Shown: positions 8,095-17,268 of the stretch, piece by piece
How the letters are laid out: each line of letters starts with the position of its first letter
How positions within the stretch are numbered: position 1 is the first letter of the stretch
NCBI GenBank assembly: GCA_029982205.1
Contig: JARRCM010000011.1
Location: 1-58,895 of the forward strand
Source: Thermosediminibacterales bacterium
GTDB taxonomy: Bacteria > Bacillota > Thermosediminibacteria > Koleobacterales > JARRCM01
Direction of reading: 5' to 3'
DNA: 58,895 bases
Notes under the pieces: model-generated
What the model saw: only the letters and a program-made list of their open reading frames with translations
Database searches by the model: none
What the model was told of the DNA's origin: nothing
Position numbers and translations under genes: made by a program

Positions 8095-9399
8095 ATGACA
8101 CAATTGGAAAACGCCAAAAAAGGCATTATTACAAAAGAAATGAAAGAAGCCGCCCTTAGAGAGGGCCTAGAACCGGAGACTTTAAGGGCAGGAATTGAAA
8201 GCGGAGAGATTGTACTTCCATGCAATATTAATCACAGAAACTGTACACCTATTGCAGTAGGAAAGGGTTTATCTACTAAGGTAAATGCCAACATCGGAAC
8301 ATCCGATGCTTATCCGGAAATTGAGAAGGAACTGGAAAAGCTGAAAGCCGCCATTGAGGCAGGAGCCCATTCTGTTATGGATCTTAGCACAGGAGGGGAT
8401 ATCGACGCCTCCAGGAAATCTATTATCAATGCCAGCCCCGTAATGGTTGGCACAGTACCGCTGTACCAAGCTATGGTGGAGGCAGTTCAGCAAGGCAAGA
8501 AAATAGTAGAAATGACAGAAGATGATATTTTTCACGCAATTGAAAAACATTGTAAAGATGGAGTCGACTTTATTACAGTTCACTGCGGCGTTACCAGAGA
8601 TGTTATCGAAGAACTGAAAGCAAGGGGAAGGGTAATGGACATCGTTTCCCGGGGCGGTTCTTTTATGACAGCCTGGATACTGCATAATGAAAAGGAAAAT
8701 CCATTATATGAACAGTATGACAGGCTCTTGGAAATCGCAAAAAAATATGATGTCACCTTAAGCCTGGGAGATGGACTAAGACCCGGATGCCTTGAAGACG
8801 CAAGCGATGCCCCCCAAATCAAGGAATTGATTGTCTTGGGCGGATTAGTCAAAAGGGCTAGAGAAGCTGGAGTCCAGGTAATGGTAGAAGGTCCCGGCCA
8901 TATGCCTCTGGATCAAATTCAGGCAAATGTTAAACTGGAAAAAAACCTTTGTTATAATGCGCCTTTCTACGTCTTAGGACCGATTGTAACAGATGTAGCG
9001 CCTGGTTATGACCATATCACCTCCGCTATCGGCGGTGCCATTGCTGCCTGGTCCGGAGCGGATTTCCTCTGTTATGTAACTCCTGCAGAACATTTAGGGC
9101 TTCCTACTGCGGAGGATGTAAGAGAGGGCGTTATTGCCAGTAGAATTGCTGCACATGCAGCTGATATTGTAAAGGGTGTAAAAACAGCCAGGGAGTGGGA
9201 TCTGGAGATGGCAAAAGCCAGAAAATCTCTGGATTGGGAAAAACAGATAAAATTAGCCTTAGACCCTGTTAAGGCTTCCAGGTTAAGAAAGGAAAAAAAT
9301 ACGGAGGATCAGGAATGTTGTACCATGTGCGGGAAATTCTGCGCTTATAAAATCATAAGTCAGTACTTGGGAGTTGCCTACAAAGGAAGCTGTAACTAA
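8095..9399 (+). CDS. thiC: Phosphomethylpyrimidine synthase (short-form ThiC)
   Basis: A 434-residue radical SAM enzyme converting aminoimidazole ribotide to HMP phosphate. Present are the substrate-binding segments [15 protein letters not shown] and [13 protein letters not shown], and the C-terminal iron-sulfur cysteines CTMCGKFC (about residues 412-419), with the CX2CX3C spacing found in the short anaerobic/archaeal form. ATG 8095 is chosen because GGATGGTGA lies five bases upstream; 8083 has no ribosome site. It ends the thiamine operon. No thiG/thiS/thiH/thiF are present here, so thiazole must come from elsewhere or be salvaged by ThiM. Confidence 0.95.
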   Translation: MTQLENAKKGIITKEMKEAALREGLEPETLRAGIESGEIVLPCNINHRNCTPIAVGKGLSTKVNANIGTSDAYPEIEKELEKLKAAIEAGAHSVMDLSTGGDIDASRKSIINASPVMVGTVPLYQAMVEAVQQGKKIVEMTEDDIFHAIEKHCKDGVDFITVHCGVTRDVIEELKARGRVMDIVSRGGSFMTAWILHNEKENPLYEQYDRLLEIAKKYDVTLSLGDGLRPGCLEDASDAPQIKELIVLGGLVKRAREAGVQVMVEGPGHMPLDQIQANVKLEKNLCYNAPFYVLGPIVTDVAPGYDHITSAIGGAIAAWSGADFLCYVTPAEHLGLPTAEDVREGVIASRIAAHAADIVKGVKTAREWDLEMAKARKSLDWEKQIKLALDPVKASRLRKEKNTEDQECCTMCGKFCAYKIISQYLGVAYKGSCN

Positions 9400-9430
9400 A
9401 AAATTTGAAAAGCTCGAAAACTCCAAAATC

Positions 9431-9459
9431 TTGGCTAAAACCCGTTTTTTTGATATAAT
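9431..9459 (+). promoter_or_regulatory. Promoter of lplA
   Basis: TTGGCT (9431-9436) and TATAAT (9454-9459) are 17 bases apart, upstream of a GGGAG ribosome site and the ATG at 9493. Confidence 0.7.
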
Positions 9460-9492
9460 ATTCCCAAAACTTTTTCGGCAGGGAGTGAAACC

Positions 9493-10476
9493 ATGATCTA
9501 TATAGAAAACAGGTCTACAAATCCTTACTACAATCTTGCCCTTGAAGAATATGTATTAAAAAATTTATACGATGATGAAAACTATGTTTTGCTCTGGCAG
9601 AACAGGCCCTCAATTATAATAGGAAAGTTTCAGAACACTATAGAGGAAATCAATTCAAAGTTTGTTAAAGAAAACAATATTTTTGTAGTTAGAAGGATGT
9701 CGGGCGGCGGTGCGGTTTACCATGATTTGGGAAACTTGAATTTCACCTTTATAGTGAAAAAACAGCCCAATAAATTGTTTGACTTTAGAGAATATACAAT
9801 TCCTGTAATGAAAACGCTTAAAGAGCTGGGTATAAATGTAGAGTTTAGCAGCAGAAACGACCTGACCATCGATGGGAAAAAATTTTCCGGAAACGCCCAG
9901 TATATATACAAAAACAGGCTGCTACACCACGGGACAATATTGTTTAATTCTGACCTGACAGTTTTACAAAACGCTTTAAAGGTAAGCTCGGATAAAATCG
10001 AATCAAAAGGCATTAAGTCTGTTCGAAGCAGGGTAACAAATATTACAGACTACCTTAAAGATGACATTACTATTGATGAATTCAAATCATTACTTCTTAA
10101 AAACATGTTTGAAGAAAATCCAATTACTGAATACAAGCTGTCTCCACAGGATGAAGAAAAAATCCAACAATTAGTCAAAGAAAAATATGAAACCTGGGAA
10201 TGGAACTACGGCGAATCACCGGAATACAACATGAAAAAATCAAGACGTTTTAATTCAGGTAAAATTGAGGTTAGGCTTAATGTAAAAGATGGTTTTATCA
10301 AAGAATGCAAAATATGCGGCGACTTTTTCGGTATAAAAGATGTATCTGATATTGAAGAAAAACTAAAAGGAGAAAAATTTAAAGAAGATAACATCACATC
10401 AATATTAAAGGAAATAGACTTAACACAGTACTTTGGAGATATAACCTTGGAAGAGTTTTTGACATGTTTCTTTTAA
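9493..10476 (+). CDS. lplA: Lipoate-protein ligase A
   Basis: A 327-residue ligase that activates lipoate with ATP and attaches it to E2 or GcvH proteins. The N-terminal NPYYNLALEEYVL motif, WQNRPSIIIGKFQN, the lipoate-binding RRMSGGGAVYHD near residue 66 and the lysine motif DGKKFSGNAQ near residue 130 are all present. The C-terminal accessory domain (about residues 250-327) is retained, so it is full length. It has its own promoter and a strong terminator, and is not obviously linked to glycine cleavage genes in this window. Confidence 0.93.
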   Translation: MIYIENRSTNPYYNLALEEYVLKNLYDDENYVLLWQNRPSIIIGKFQNTIEEINSKFVKENNIFVVRRMSGGGAVYHDLGNLNFTFIVKKQPNKLFDFREYTIPVMKTLKELGINVEFSSRNDLTIDGKKFSGNAQYIYKNRLLHHGTILFNSDLTVLQNALKVSSDKIESKGIKSVRSRVTNITDYLKDDITIDEFKSLLLKNMFEENPITEYKLSPQDEEKIQQLVKEKYETWEWNYGESPEYNMKKSRRFNSGKIEVRLNVKDGFIKECKICGDFFGIKDVSDIEEKLKGEKFKEDNITSILKEIDLTQYFGDITLEEFLTCFF

Positions 10477-10488
10477 ATTTTTTTGTCA

Positions 10489-10519
10489 GCAAAAAAGCCC
10501 TGGATAAGGGCTTTTTTGC
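10489..10519. terminator. Bidirectional terminator between lplA and malic enzyme
   Basis: A 13-bp perfect inverted repeat (10489-10501 with 10507-10519), with AAAAAAGCCC/GGGCTTTTTT arms, gives T-runs on both strands between convergent genes. Confidence 0.9.
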
Positions 10520-10547
10520 CATAAACATAGTGGTTTTTGAACCAAAT

Positions 10548-11774
10548 CTATGAATTCATTATTTGTGATGCTTTTTCCAGTTCTTCTTCATAACTAAGCT
10601 TAATTCTTGCTACACCGCTTTTTACGGCAGCTTCCGCCACAGCTGCTGCCACTCTGGGGCCTACCCTTTTATCAAAAGGCTTAGGGATTATGTATTCTTC
10701 ATTTAACTCATCTTCTGAAATCAGTTCTGCCAAAGCTTTTGCAGCAGCAATCTTCATTTCCTCATTAATATCTGTTGCTCTTACATCTAATGCTCCGCGG
10801 AAAATTCCTGGGAATGCCAAAACATTGTTTACCTGGTTGGGATAATCCGACCGACCTGTTCCCATTACTTTTACTCCCGCCTTTTTGGCCTCTTCAGGGA
10901 ATATTTCAGGCACAGGATTAGCCATAGCAAATACTATGGGGTCTGAATTCATTGATTTTATCATTTCTTGGCTGACAACCCCTGCTACTGAAACACCTAT
11001 AAATACATCTTTGCCTTTTATTACATCTTCTAATCTACCTTTTTCATTGTTTTTATTAGTTTCCTTGGCTATTAACTCTTTTTCCGAATTCATGCCTATA
11101 GGTCTGCCAGGGTATATTGCTCCTTTACTGTCACATAATACAATGTTTTTGGCTCCCATGGAATTCAGCAGTCTGGTTATGCTTATCCCTGCTGCCCCCG
11201 CTCCGTTTACCACTATTTCTATCTCTTCAAAGGATTTGCCTACTATCTTTAAGGCATTTATTAATCCGCCCAAAACAACTATTGCCGTGCCGTGCTGATC
11301 ATCATGAAAAACGGGTATATCAAGGGTTTCTTTGAGCCTTCGCTCTATTTGAAAACACTTCGGTCCACTTATGTCTTCAAGGTTTATACCGCCAAAGGCC
11401 GGGGCTATATTTGCCGTTATTTTGAATATTTCGTCAGCGTCCTGTGTCTTTATACATATGGGCAGCGCATCTACTCCCCCAAACTCTTTAAACAACACAC
11501 ATTTTCCTTCCATAACAGGCAGGGCAGCCTCTGCTCCTATATTACCGAGACCCAATACAGCTGACCCGTCTGTTACAACAGCTACTGCGTTTGATTTGAA
11601 CGTGTATTCATAGACCAAATCAATGTTCTCTGCTATCTTTTTACAGGGTTCTGCCACACCCGGAGTATATGCTATTGACAGGTCATCTTTATTTCTTACA
11701 GGAACTTTACTAACCACTTTCAGCTTACCTTTGTTTTCTTTGTGGATCCTTAAGGCTTCTTGTTTATAATCCAT
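10548..11774 (-). CDS. NAD(P)-dependent malic enzyme
   Basis: A 408-residue short bacterial malic enzyme that oxidatively decarboxylates malate to pyruvate. Visible are SIAYTPGVAEPCKKI near residue 32, AVVTDGSAVLGLGNIGA near residue 64, the metal/substrate segment VFHDDQHGTAIV near residue 155 and the Rossmann motif VVNGAGAAGISI near residue 190. FAMANPVPEI near residue 285 is also typical. It follows the two fumarase subunits on the same strand (15 bases from the beta-subunit stop), giving a fumarate-malate-pyruvate route. Confidence 0.93.
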   Translation of the reverse strand: MDYKQEALRIHKENKGKLKVVSKVPVRNKDDLSIAYTPGVAEPCKKIAENIDLVYEYTFKSNAVAVVTDGSAVLGLGNIGAEAALPVMEGKCVLFKEFGGVDALPICIKTQDADEIFKITANIAPAFGGINLEDISGPKCFQIERRLKETLDIPVFHDDQHGTAIVVLGGLINALKIVGKSFEEIEIVVNGAGAAGISITRLLNSMGAKNIVLCDSKGAIYPGRPIGMNSEKELIAKETNKNNEKGRLEDVIKGKDVFIGVSVAGVVSQEMIKSMNSDPIVFAMANPVPEIFPEEAKKAGVKVMGTGRSDYPNQVNNVLAFPGIFRGALDVRATDINEEMKIAAAKALAELISEDELNEEYIIPKPFDKRVGPRVAAAVAEAAVKSGVARIKLSYEEELEKASQIMNS

Positions 11775-11788
11775 ATTTATCCTCTCCT

Positions 11789-12343
11789 TTATTTTCTGTA
11801 TTTTTCCGGGCCTGTTTCATATAGGTTGTTCCCGTCACTGTCTATTATAACTATTGCAGGAAAGTCTTCAACTTCCATTTCTCGAATTGCTTCAGTGCCC
11901 AAATCTTCATATGCTATAATCTCAGCTTTTTTAATCGACTTTGCAATAAGGGCTGCGGCTCCACCTACAGCGCCAAAATAAACCGCTTTGTTTTTTTTCA
12001 TCGATTCTACTACTTCCTGTGAACGAAGGCCCTTGCCTATCATGCCTTTAAGACCTTTATCAAGCAGCTGTGGTGTATAAGGGTCCATACGATAACTTGT
12101 GGTTGGCCCGGCTGAACCGCTGGCATATCCTGGCGGCGCAGGTGCGGGGCCGACATAGTATATGACCTGACCTTCAGGGTCAAACGGCAGCTCTTTTCCC
12201 TGAGTCAAAAGATCTATTAATCTTTTATGTGCTGCATCCCTGGCTGTATAGATTTTCCCGGTTATTAATACACTATCCCCCGCTTTTAGCTTTACAACAT
12301 CTTCGTTTGTGAGCGGAGTTTTTAGTTTAATATTTTTAGCCAT
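11789..12343 (-). CDS. Class I fumarate hydratase/tartrate dehydratase beta subunit
   Basis: A 184-residue Fe-S hydro-lyase beta subunit. The family motifs GKIYTARDAAHKR near residue 30, YVGPAPAPPGYASGSAGPTT near residue 62 and GAVGGAAALIAKSIKK near residue 123 are clear. It pairs with the alpha subunit encoded 11 bases upstream. Fumarase is preferred over tartrate dehydratase because the next gene is malic enzyme, but sequence alone cannot separate the two. Confidence 0.92.
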   Translation of the reverse strand: MAKNIKLKTPLTNEDVVKLKAGDSVLITGKIYTARDAAHKRLIDLLTQGKELPFDPEGQVIYYVGPAPAPPGYASGSAGPTTSYRMDPYTPQLLDKGLKGMIGKGLRSQEVVESMKKNKAVYFGAVGGAAALIAKSIKKAEIIAYEDLGTEAIREMEVEDFPAIVIIDSDGNNLYETGPEKYRK

Positions 12344-12354
12344 TTTCCTCCCTC

Positions 12355-13200
12355 CTAAATTTCAGCTTCAGCATGCCTTGCAGCATGACAGCAGATGTTT
12401 ACAACCACAGGCAGGCCTGCTATATGTGTAGGAAAATATTCTATATTTACGGCTAAAGCAGTGGTCCTTCCTCCGAGTCCCGCAGGCCCTATCCCAAGGC
12501 GATTTATCTTCTCTAAAACTTCTTTCTCCAGTCTGGCATACCTCGGGTCTTTGTTGTGTTCACCCACTCTCCGAAGGGTTGCCTTCTTGGCTAATAAAGC
12601 AGCCTTTTCAACCGTTCCGCCTATCCCAACTCCAACTACAATAGGTGGGCAGGGGTTCGGACCCGCTTTTTTTACGGTTTCCACAATAAACTCTTTTACC
12701 CCTTCTATGCCATCTGCCGGCTTGAGCATTTTTAAAGCACTCATGTTTTCACTGCCGAATCCCTTGGGAGTTACAAGGAAATGTATTTTATCTCCGGGCA
12801 CTATCTCAAGATGAATTATTGCAGGTGTGTTATCATTTGTGTTTTTTCTGTCGAATAAAGGGTCATCTACGACAGATTTCCTTAAGTAGCCCTCTATGTA
12901 TGCTTCCCTCACTGCCTGGTTTATAGCTTCATTGAAGTCACCGCCAACTACTTTGGCTTCTTGGCCCAGCTTGACAAACAAGACTGCCAGCCCGGTGTCC
13001 TGACAAGCTGCTATTCTTTCGTTTTTAGCAATTTCATTGTTTTTGATAATCTGTTCAAGTATGACTTTTCCGGATTCTGATTCCTCTGTCTGAACAGATT
13101 CTTTTAACTTTACTATAATATCATCACCGATAATATAGTTGGCCTTTAAAAACAGTTCTTTGACTGTTTGCCTGATTATATCAAAATGTATTTCTCTCAA
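12355..13200 (-). CDS. Class I fumarate hydratase alpha subunit
   Basis: A 281-residue catalytic subunit that binds a [4Fe-4S] cluster. The three cluster cysteines lie in AACQDTGLA (about residue 65), NPCPPIVVG (about 185) and NICCHAARH (about 272). The arginine- and glycine-rich [12 protein letters not shown] segment near residue 242 is typical. It is the first gene of the fumarase-malic enzyme operon. Start is TTG at 13200 with a GGGAGTGA ribosome site, and a promoter-like sequence lies just upstream. The organism is likely anaerobic, as this fumarase class is oxygen-sensitive. Confidence 0.93.
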   Translation of the reverse strand: MREIHFDIIRQTVKELFLKANYIIGDDIIVKLKESVQTEESESGKVILEQIIKNNEIAKNERIAACQDTGLAVLFVKLGQEAKVVGGDFNEAINQAVREAYIEGYLRKSVVDDPLFDRKNTNDNTPAIIHLEIVPGDKIHFLVTPKGFGSENMSALKMLKPADGIEGVKEFIVETVKKAGPNPCPPIVVGVGIGGTVEKAALLAKKATLRRVGEHNKDPRYARLEKEVLEKINRLGIGPAGLGGRTTALAVNIEYFPTHIAGLPVVVNICCHAARHAEAEI

Positions 13201-13220
13201 AGCTAATCACTCCCTTCAGA

Positions 13221-13249
13221 ATACTAATTCAACATTGATTTTATTTCAA
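13221..13249 (-). promoter_or_regulatory. Possible promoter of the fumarase operon
   Basis: Read on the minus strand: TTGAAA (13249-13244), 17 bases, TAGTAT (13226-13221), 20 bases before the TTG start. The -10 is imperfect. Confidence 0.5.
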
Positions 13250-13329
13250 CACCATAAGCAAAAAAACCTTTTTATGAATCATATAATTTCAATACTTAAA
13301 TTTTAAAAACTGCCGTATATTTAATAACA

Positions 13330-13360
13330 CAAAACCCCTCTTAAGTTAAGAGGGGTTTTG
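13330..13360 (-). terminator. Terminator at the end of the sigma54-type ATPase gene
   Basis: A 15-bp perfect inverted repeat (13330-13344 with 13346-13360) overlaps the last codons of the gene. The very small loop makes it near-palindromic. It separates the gene from the fumarase operon downstream. Confidence 0.75.
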
Positions 13361-14312
13361 TTTGGCTTCTAGCGGAGCGGTGTAAGCCTTTTTTTGTAGA
13401 CCTTTTTCTGCCGTTTAAAATATGCTGTTCAATATTTGTTACACCCTGGAAAGAACCTTTTTTTATATTGTTTCGTTTGCCGTTATTTATAAAGTTTTTC
13501 TCTATCTCTGAAAAATTTACTACATCCTTTAGAAGTTTTTCTGATCTTCTATAACCCAAAATATGAGGCGGCAGGTGTTTTGGTAATAATGTATCTTCAC
13601 ATTCACCCGCTACAGCAACTGCACGTTCCACTGTGTTTTTTAATTCCCTGACATTACCGTACCACGGATAATTCATAAATATATCAATAACTTCAGGAGA
13701 AGCACTCCGAATGTTTTTATGATAATCTCTATCACAATGTTTCAAAAAGTATTCCACCAGAAGAGGTATGTCTTCTTTGCGCTCTCTTAACGGAGGAATC
13801 CTTATCGTCATAACATCAACTGTTTTAAGAAGCATCTTTTTAAATTCTTTCCATTTAATACTGTCCTTAACAGGACAGTCTACAGCCGCTATAACCCTAA
13901 CACTTTTTTTACGGTTTTCTCTTAAAAATTTAAAAAGTTTATCGTGTAATGAAGGATTTAATGCATCAATCTCATCAAGAAAAACCGTTCCTCCGTTAAT
14001 AAGTTCAAAAAATTTGCCTTTTTTATTCAAACCTTTTTTATCTATTCCATCCATTCCGAAAAGTTCGTTTTCTAGAAGATTGTCATTAATCGCAGCACAG
14101 TTAATAGCCACAAAGGGTTTATCCTTGCCCGGGTTTATTTCATGTATTTTTCGTGCGATTAATTCTTTTCCTGTTCCTGTTTCTCCTGTTAATAATAAAA
14201 CTTTAGAAGAATGAGCAGCTTTTTTTAAAACACTTAATATTTGCTTTAAACCATAACTTTCCCCAATTATTTCTTCAAAACCCGGAAATATAGGAGGTTT
14301 TTCCTCTGACAA
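13341..14312 (-). CDS. Sigma54-interaction-type AAA+ ATPase lacking the GAFTGA loop
   Basis: A 323-residue protein with the central domain of bacterial enhancer-binding proteins. Walker A is GETGTGKE near residue 43, then FVAINCAA, ENELFG, Walker B VFLDEID near residue 109 and the PPLRERKEDIPLLVEYFL sensor region near residue 172, followed by YPWYGNVRELKN. Between ENELFG and GKFFEL, where family members carry GAFTGA, this protein reads MDGIDKKGLNKK, so the sigma54-contacting loop is missing. No N-terminal sensor domain exists, and the last 50 residues are lysine- and arginine-rich without a convincing Fis-type helix-turn-helix. It may be a degenerate or sigma54-independent (TyrR-like) regulator. 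The downstream fumarase operon is a possible target by proximity only. Confidence 0.8.
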   Translation of the reverse strand: MSEEKPPIFPGFEEIIGESYGLKQILSVLKKAAHSSKVLLLTGETGTGKELIARKIHEINPGKDKPFVAINCAAINDNLLENELFGMDGIDKKGLNKKGKFFELINGGTVFLDEIDALNPSLHDKLFKFLRENRKKSVRVIAAVDCPVKDSIKWKEFKKMLLKTVDVMTIRIPPLRERKEDIPLLVEYFLKHCDRDYHKNIRSASPEVIDIFMNYPWYGNVRELKNTVERAVAVAGECEDTLLPKHLPPHILGYRRSEKLLKDVVNFSEIEKNFINNGKRNNIKKGSFQGVTNIEQHILNGRKRSTKKGLHRSARSQTKPLLT

Positions 14313-14527
14313 TTTTTACACCCCCACTTAATATTGGCATATTATCCTTATATTCGATTATTATTTGTATAATCCTGCTTTTTTTATAAAAAATTTATTA
14401 AAAATTTTATGTTAAATATTGTAAATTTATCTCAAGTATGTAATACCTTATAATTATTATATGTATATTCTGTTTAAAAAGCCATATACTAAAAAAGTAA
14501 TCAACAAAATCAGGAGGATGATTTTTA

Positions 14528-14851
14528 ATGGTTCATAAAATTAACGAAGCTCCTGTAACGGTTACACCAACACCATTAACCTTCGGGGATGAAGCCACAG
14601 TTCTGTATAACGGTTTTTTAGGAAATCAGCCAGGAGAAATATATCTTCATAAAGGTTATGGTCGAAACGACAGCTGGAAAGATATCGAAGATATTAAAAT
14701 GACGAAAACCCCACGGGGGTGGAAAGCAACATTTAAGGTAAACGACAGAAGCCGGTTAAACATGTGTTTTAAAAACGACAGGAATGTATGGGATAATAAT
14801 TACGGCCATAATTGGAGTTATGAAATTCACGACGGAAAAATACCGTATTAA
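14528..14851 (+). CDS. Stand-alone CBM25-like carbohydrate-binding protein
   Basis: A 107-residue protein whose whole length resembles the family 25/starch-binding beta-sandwich module. It has VLYNGFLGNQPGEIYLHKGY near residue 30, a tryptophan in DSWKDIED, then GWKATFKV and late aromatics in NNYGHNWSYEIHDG. There is no signal peptide or attached enzyme, so it is presumably cytoplasmic; such free modules occur beside glycogen metabolism genes, but none is nearby. AGGAGG lies ten bases before the ATG. The function is unproven. Confidence 0.7.
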   Translation: MVHKINEAPVTVTPTPLTFGDEATVLYNGFLGNQPGEIYLHKGYGRNDSWKDIEDIKMTKTPRGWKATFKVNDRSRLNMCFKNDRNVWDNNYGHNWSYEIHDGKIPY

Positions 14852-14869
14852 AACCTAAGCCTCGATTAA

Positions 14870-15760
14870 CTAAAACTTACCCACCTTTGAAAGGGTGGGT
14901 AAGTTGTTTGATTTCATTGGAACAACCTGCTCTTTTTCAAAATCCGGGAATTCAAACTCCATCTTTCTGTTTATTTCACTAATATCAAAAATTCCATAAA
15001 CATCTATTGCTATTTTTTTCTCCGGATTTTCTTCGTCATCTATGGTAAGTTTCCCATTAATCTCTTCTCTTCGTATGTTAGAATTATTATCTAAATAAAA
15101 CTTCAACTCCAGGTTTTCTGTTTTCATATTTTTTTCAAATCTTTCCAAGGTTTTTATAAGCTCGGCAGAATCCAGTATAGTCATCATTGCTCTCATTGCG
15201 TTTTTTAATTCACCGTTCTTCAAATTCAAAGTGATAACATCGGTTTTAATATTGTTTTCCAGTGTTATGCCTTTTTCCATTATAAAAGAATCATCATCCA
15301 GGGAATCAATAACTTTTTTTGCAAGTTTATTATCGAACATTTCGCCCATTTGGCCGGTGGCAGCATAATCATCAATATACAAATATGAAGAAATCATCGG
15401 TAACTTCATCCACATTTCGGCATTTTTTGTATATATCTGTACGTCAAAATTCACGCCGCTGAACCTAATAGTCAAATCCATTATTGACAAAGCAGGCTCT
15501 TTCTGAGTTCTCCCTTCAATATTAATATTTAAGTCTTTTAAAAACTGATACATCTGCCGGTTCTTAAAATTCAACCCATTTTCAGGAAAACTCAAGTTCA
15601 GTTTAATGTTCCCCTTCATATAATACGTATTTATTTCCTGTGATTTTTCCAAAGCTTCCATAAACCGTTGTTTAGGCGATTGTTTTCCGCATCCGGTAAG
15701 TAGTATGCCGATTGATAATGTTAAAACAAGTATTATAACCAAATGTTTTTTTATACCCAT
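14870..15760 (-). CDS. Lipoprotein, LppX/DUF6612-like
   Basis: A 296-residue exported protein. The N-terminus has basic residues, a hydrophobic segment and a lipobox ending LTGC (Cys24), so it should be lipidated after cleavage. The rest resembles bacterial lipoproteins with a LolA/LppX-like half-barrel: a repeated pattern of amphipathic strands with KGNIKLNLS, MWMKLP and IDDEENPEKKIAID segments. No catalytic motif is visible. It could sense or carry a hydrophobic ligand, but no function can be assigned. It sits between a CBM25-like and a MazG-like gene, transcribed opposite to both. Confidence 0.72.
   Translation of the reverse strand: MGIKKHLVIILVLTLSIGILLTGCGKQSPKQRFMEALEKSQEINTYYMKGNIKLNLSFPENGLNFKNRQMYQFLKDLNINIEGRTQKEPALSIMDLTIRFSGVNFDVQIYTKNAEMWMKLPMISSYLYIDDYAATGQMGEMFDNKLAKKVIDSLDDDSFIMEKGITLENNIKTDVITLNLKNGELKNAMRAMMTILDSAELIKTLERFEKNMKTENLELKFYLDNNSNIRREEINGKLTIDDEENPEKKIAIDVYGIFDISEINRKMEFEFPDFEKEQVVPMKSNNLPTLSKVGKF
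14874..14905. terminator. Hairpin between convergent genes
   Basis: A 12-bp stem, AACTTACCCACC (14874-14885) with GGTGGGTAAGTT (14894-14905), lies just after the CBM25-like gene and inside the last codons of the convergent lipoprotein gene. There is a short T-rich stretch on the plus side. Confidence 0.65.
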
Positions 15761-15922
15761 ATTACACTCTCCTTAAAACTCAGTTTGTTAGGTTAGTGTT
15801 TATATATTCATTTTTTGCATCATAAATTCCTCTAAAATAGCAAAACAAAAGAAGGACTTTCAAACACAAAAAAGAATTTATTAAAGAACTAAAATGACAA
15901 GTGTTAGGAGGAATCAAACCCA

Positions 15923-16243
15923 ATGGCCAAAACAAGGTTTAAAGAAATAAGCCTGCCTAAGTTAAATAATCTAACTCCTACATTAGAATCAACGACTTTG
16001 AAACTTATGGAAGAAGCGGGAGAACTGGCACAAGTTATAGGTAAGTTTAGGGGATTGAATGGTGAAAAGATAAAAATGGATGAAAAAGAGGTAATAGATA
16101 AAATTTCAACCGAACTGCTTGATGTAGCCCAGGTAGCGGTTTCTATGATGTTCGTTCTGGAAGAAAATTATAACCTTGATATAGCCTCAAAAATAAAAGA
16201 ACATATAGAAAAACTTAGAAAGAAAGGATATATCAAGGATTAG
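15923..16243 (+). CDS. MazG-like nucleotide pyrophosphohydrolase
   Basis: A 106-residue all-alpha NTP-PPase of the MazG-like superfamily. The metal-binding acidic residues are in LMEEAGELAQVIGK (about residues 29-42) and ELLDVAQVAVSM (about residues 71-82), as in the EEXXE and EXXD motifs. Such enzymes hydrolyse (d)NTPs to NMP and PPi. An AGGAGG site precedes the ATG. Its 3' end overlaps the convergent lgt gene by 11 bases. Confidence 0.85.
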   Translation: MAKTRFKEISLPKLNNLTPTLESTTLKLMEEAGELAQVIGKFRGLNGEKIKMDEKEVIDKISTELLDVAQVAVSMMFVLEENYNLDIASKIKEHIEKLRKKGYIKD

Positions 16244-17009
16244 GAAGTCTCACATAATGACCGTATGTTTTTGAACGGTTCATAAACCAGTACGCCAGCA
16301 GGAGGATAAACGGAGTTGCAATCTGGGTAAGTGTAAAAAAACCTAAACCCCAGTAATTGTTCACATACCCTAATAAAAACAAAGGATTGTCCCTCACTGA
16401 TTCTTCGAAAACACCCCTCAACAGCTGGTGATAAAAAACAAAAGACCAGAATTGATACCCTGCAGGCAGAGATTTTTGTTGAAGCCTTAAAAACCTGATA
16501 AGCAGGATTACACCTATTAAAGAACCTATTATTTGCGCAGGCCAGCGTCCAAAACCAAGCATAGTCATGCGCCCTAATACTTCCTGATTAAATATGTTTC
16601 CTATTCTTACAAGGCTGTATCCTACTGTCAACCCTAGTACAGACAAATCCAAAAGTTCTTCGATTTTAACCCGGTGTATCCGGGCATAAAAAACACCGGT
16701 CAGCAGCCCTCCTAATAAACCACCATGCCATGAGAGGCCTCCTTCATACAATTTTATTATCCTAATAGGGTCTGTAACAAACCAATACGGAAAGTTTGTT
16801 AACACAAACATTAATCTGGCACCGACAACGCCGCCAATTATCACAACAACTACAAGGTTCAGGAGAAAATCCTCATTTATCCCGCGTTTTTTCCCTTCAA
16901 AATACAGGTAATAAGCTCCAACCAAAAAAGACACAGCCATAAATATTCCATACCAGTAAACTTTAATAGGACCAATCGTAAATGCATATGGGCTTAATTC
17001 TAGTATCAA
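16233..17009 (-). CDS. lgt: Prolipoprotein diacylglyceryl transferase
   Basis: A 258-residue polytopic membrane enzyme that transfers diacylglycerol from phosphatidylglycerol to the lipobox cysteine. Signature regions are IKVYWYGIFMAVSFL near the N-terminus, YEGGLSWHGGLLGG near residue 88 with the conserved histidine, and the Lgt motif RIGNIFNQEVLG near residue 131. About seven hydrophobic segments are visible. It would process lipoproteins such as the one at 14870-15760. Confidence 0.94.
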   Translation of the reverse strand: MILELSPYAFTIGPIKVYWYGIFMAVSFLVGAYYLYFEGKKRGINEDFLLNLVVVVIIGGVVGARLMFVLTNFPYWFVTDPIRIIKLYEGGLSWHGGLLGGLLTGVFYARIHRVKIEELLDLSVLGLTVGYSLVRIGNIFNQEVLGRMTMLGFGRWPAQIIGSLIGVILLIRFLRLQQKSLPAGYQFWSFVFYHQLLRGVFEESVRDNPLFLLGYVNNYWGLGFFTLTQIATPFILLLAYWFMNRSKTYGHYVRLPNP

Positions 17010-17205
17010 CTAATCCACCTCCCATAAAATATATTACTAAACTATTTTATTTTATCAAATACTATTCTATATGTTTCCAATATCTTTTTTACATATTCTT
17101 TTCATCATAAATTTCAGTATTTTAAAACAGGTATGAATTGTTGTCTATGGTTTGGTTCTGTATACATAAATACACTTGTTATCATTTATAATTCCGAATT
17201 CTTCT

Positions 17206-17234
17206 TTGTAAATTTGTTAAGAATGTAGTAAAAT
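17206..17234 (+). promoter_or_regulatory. Promoter of the GntR-family regulator gene
   Basis: TTGTAA (17206-17211), 17-base spacer, TAAAAT (17229-17234), 35 bases before the TTG start. Confidence 0.6.
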
Positions 17235-17268
17235 ATATTTGTGATATTGTCATGAGGGGGTATTAATA

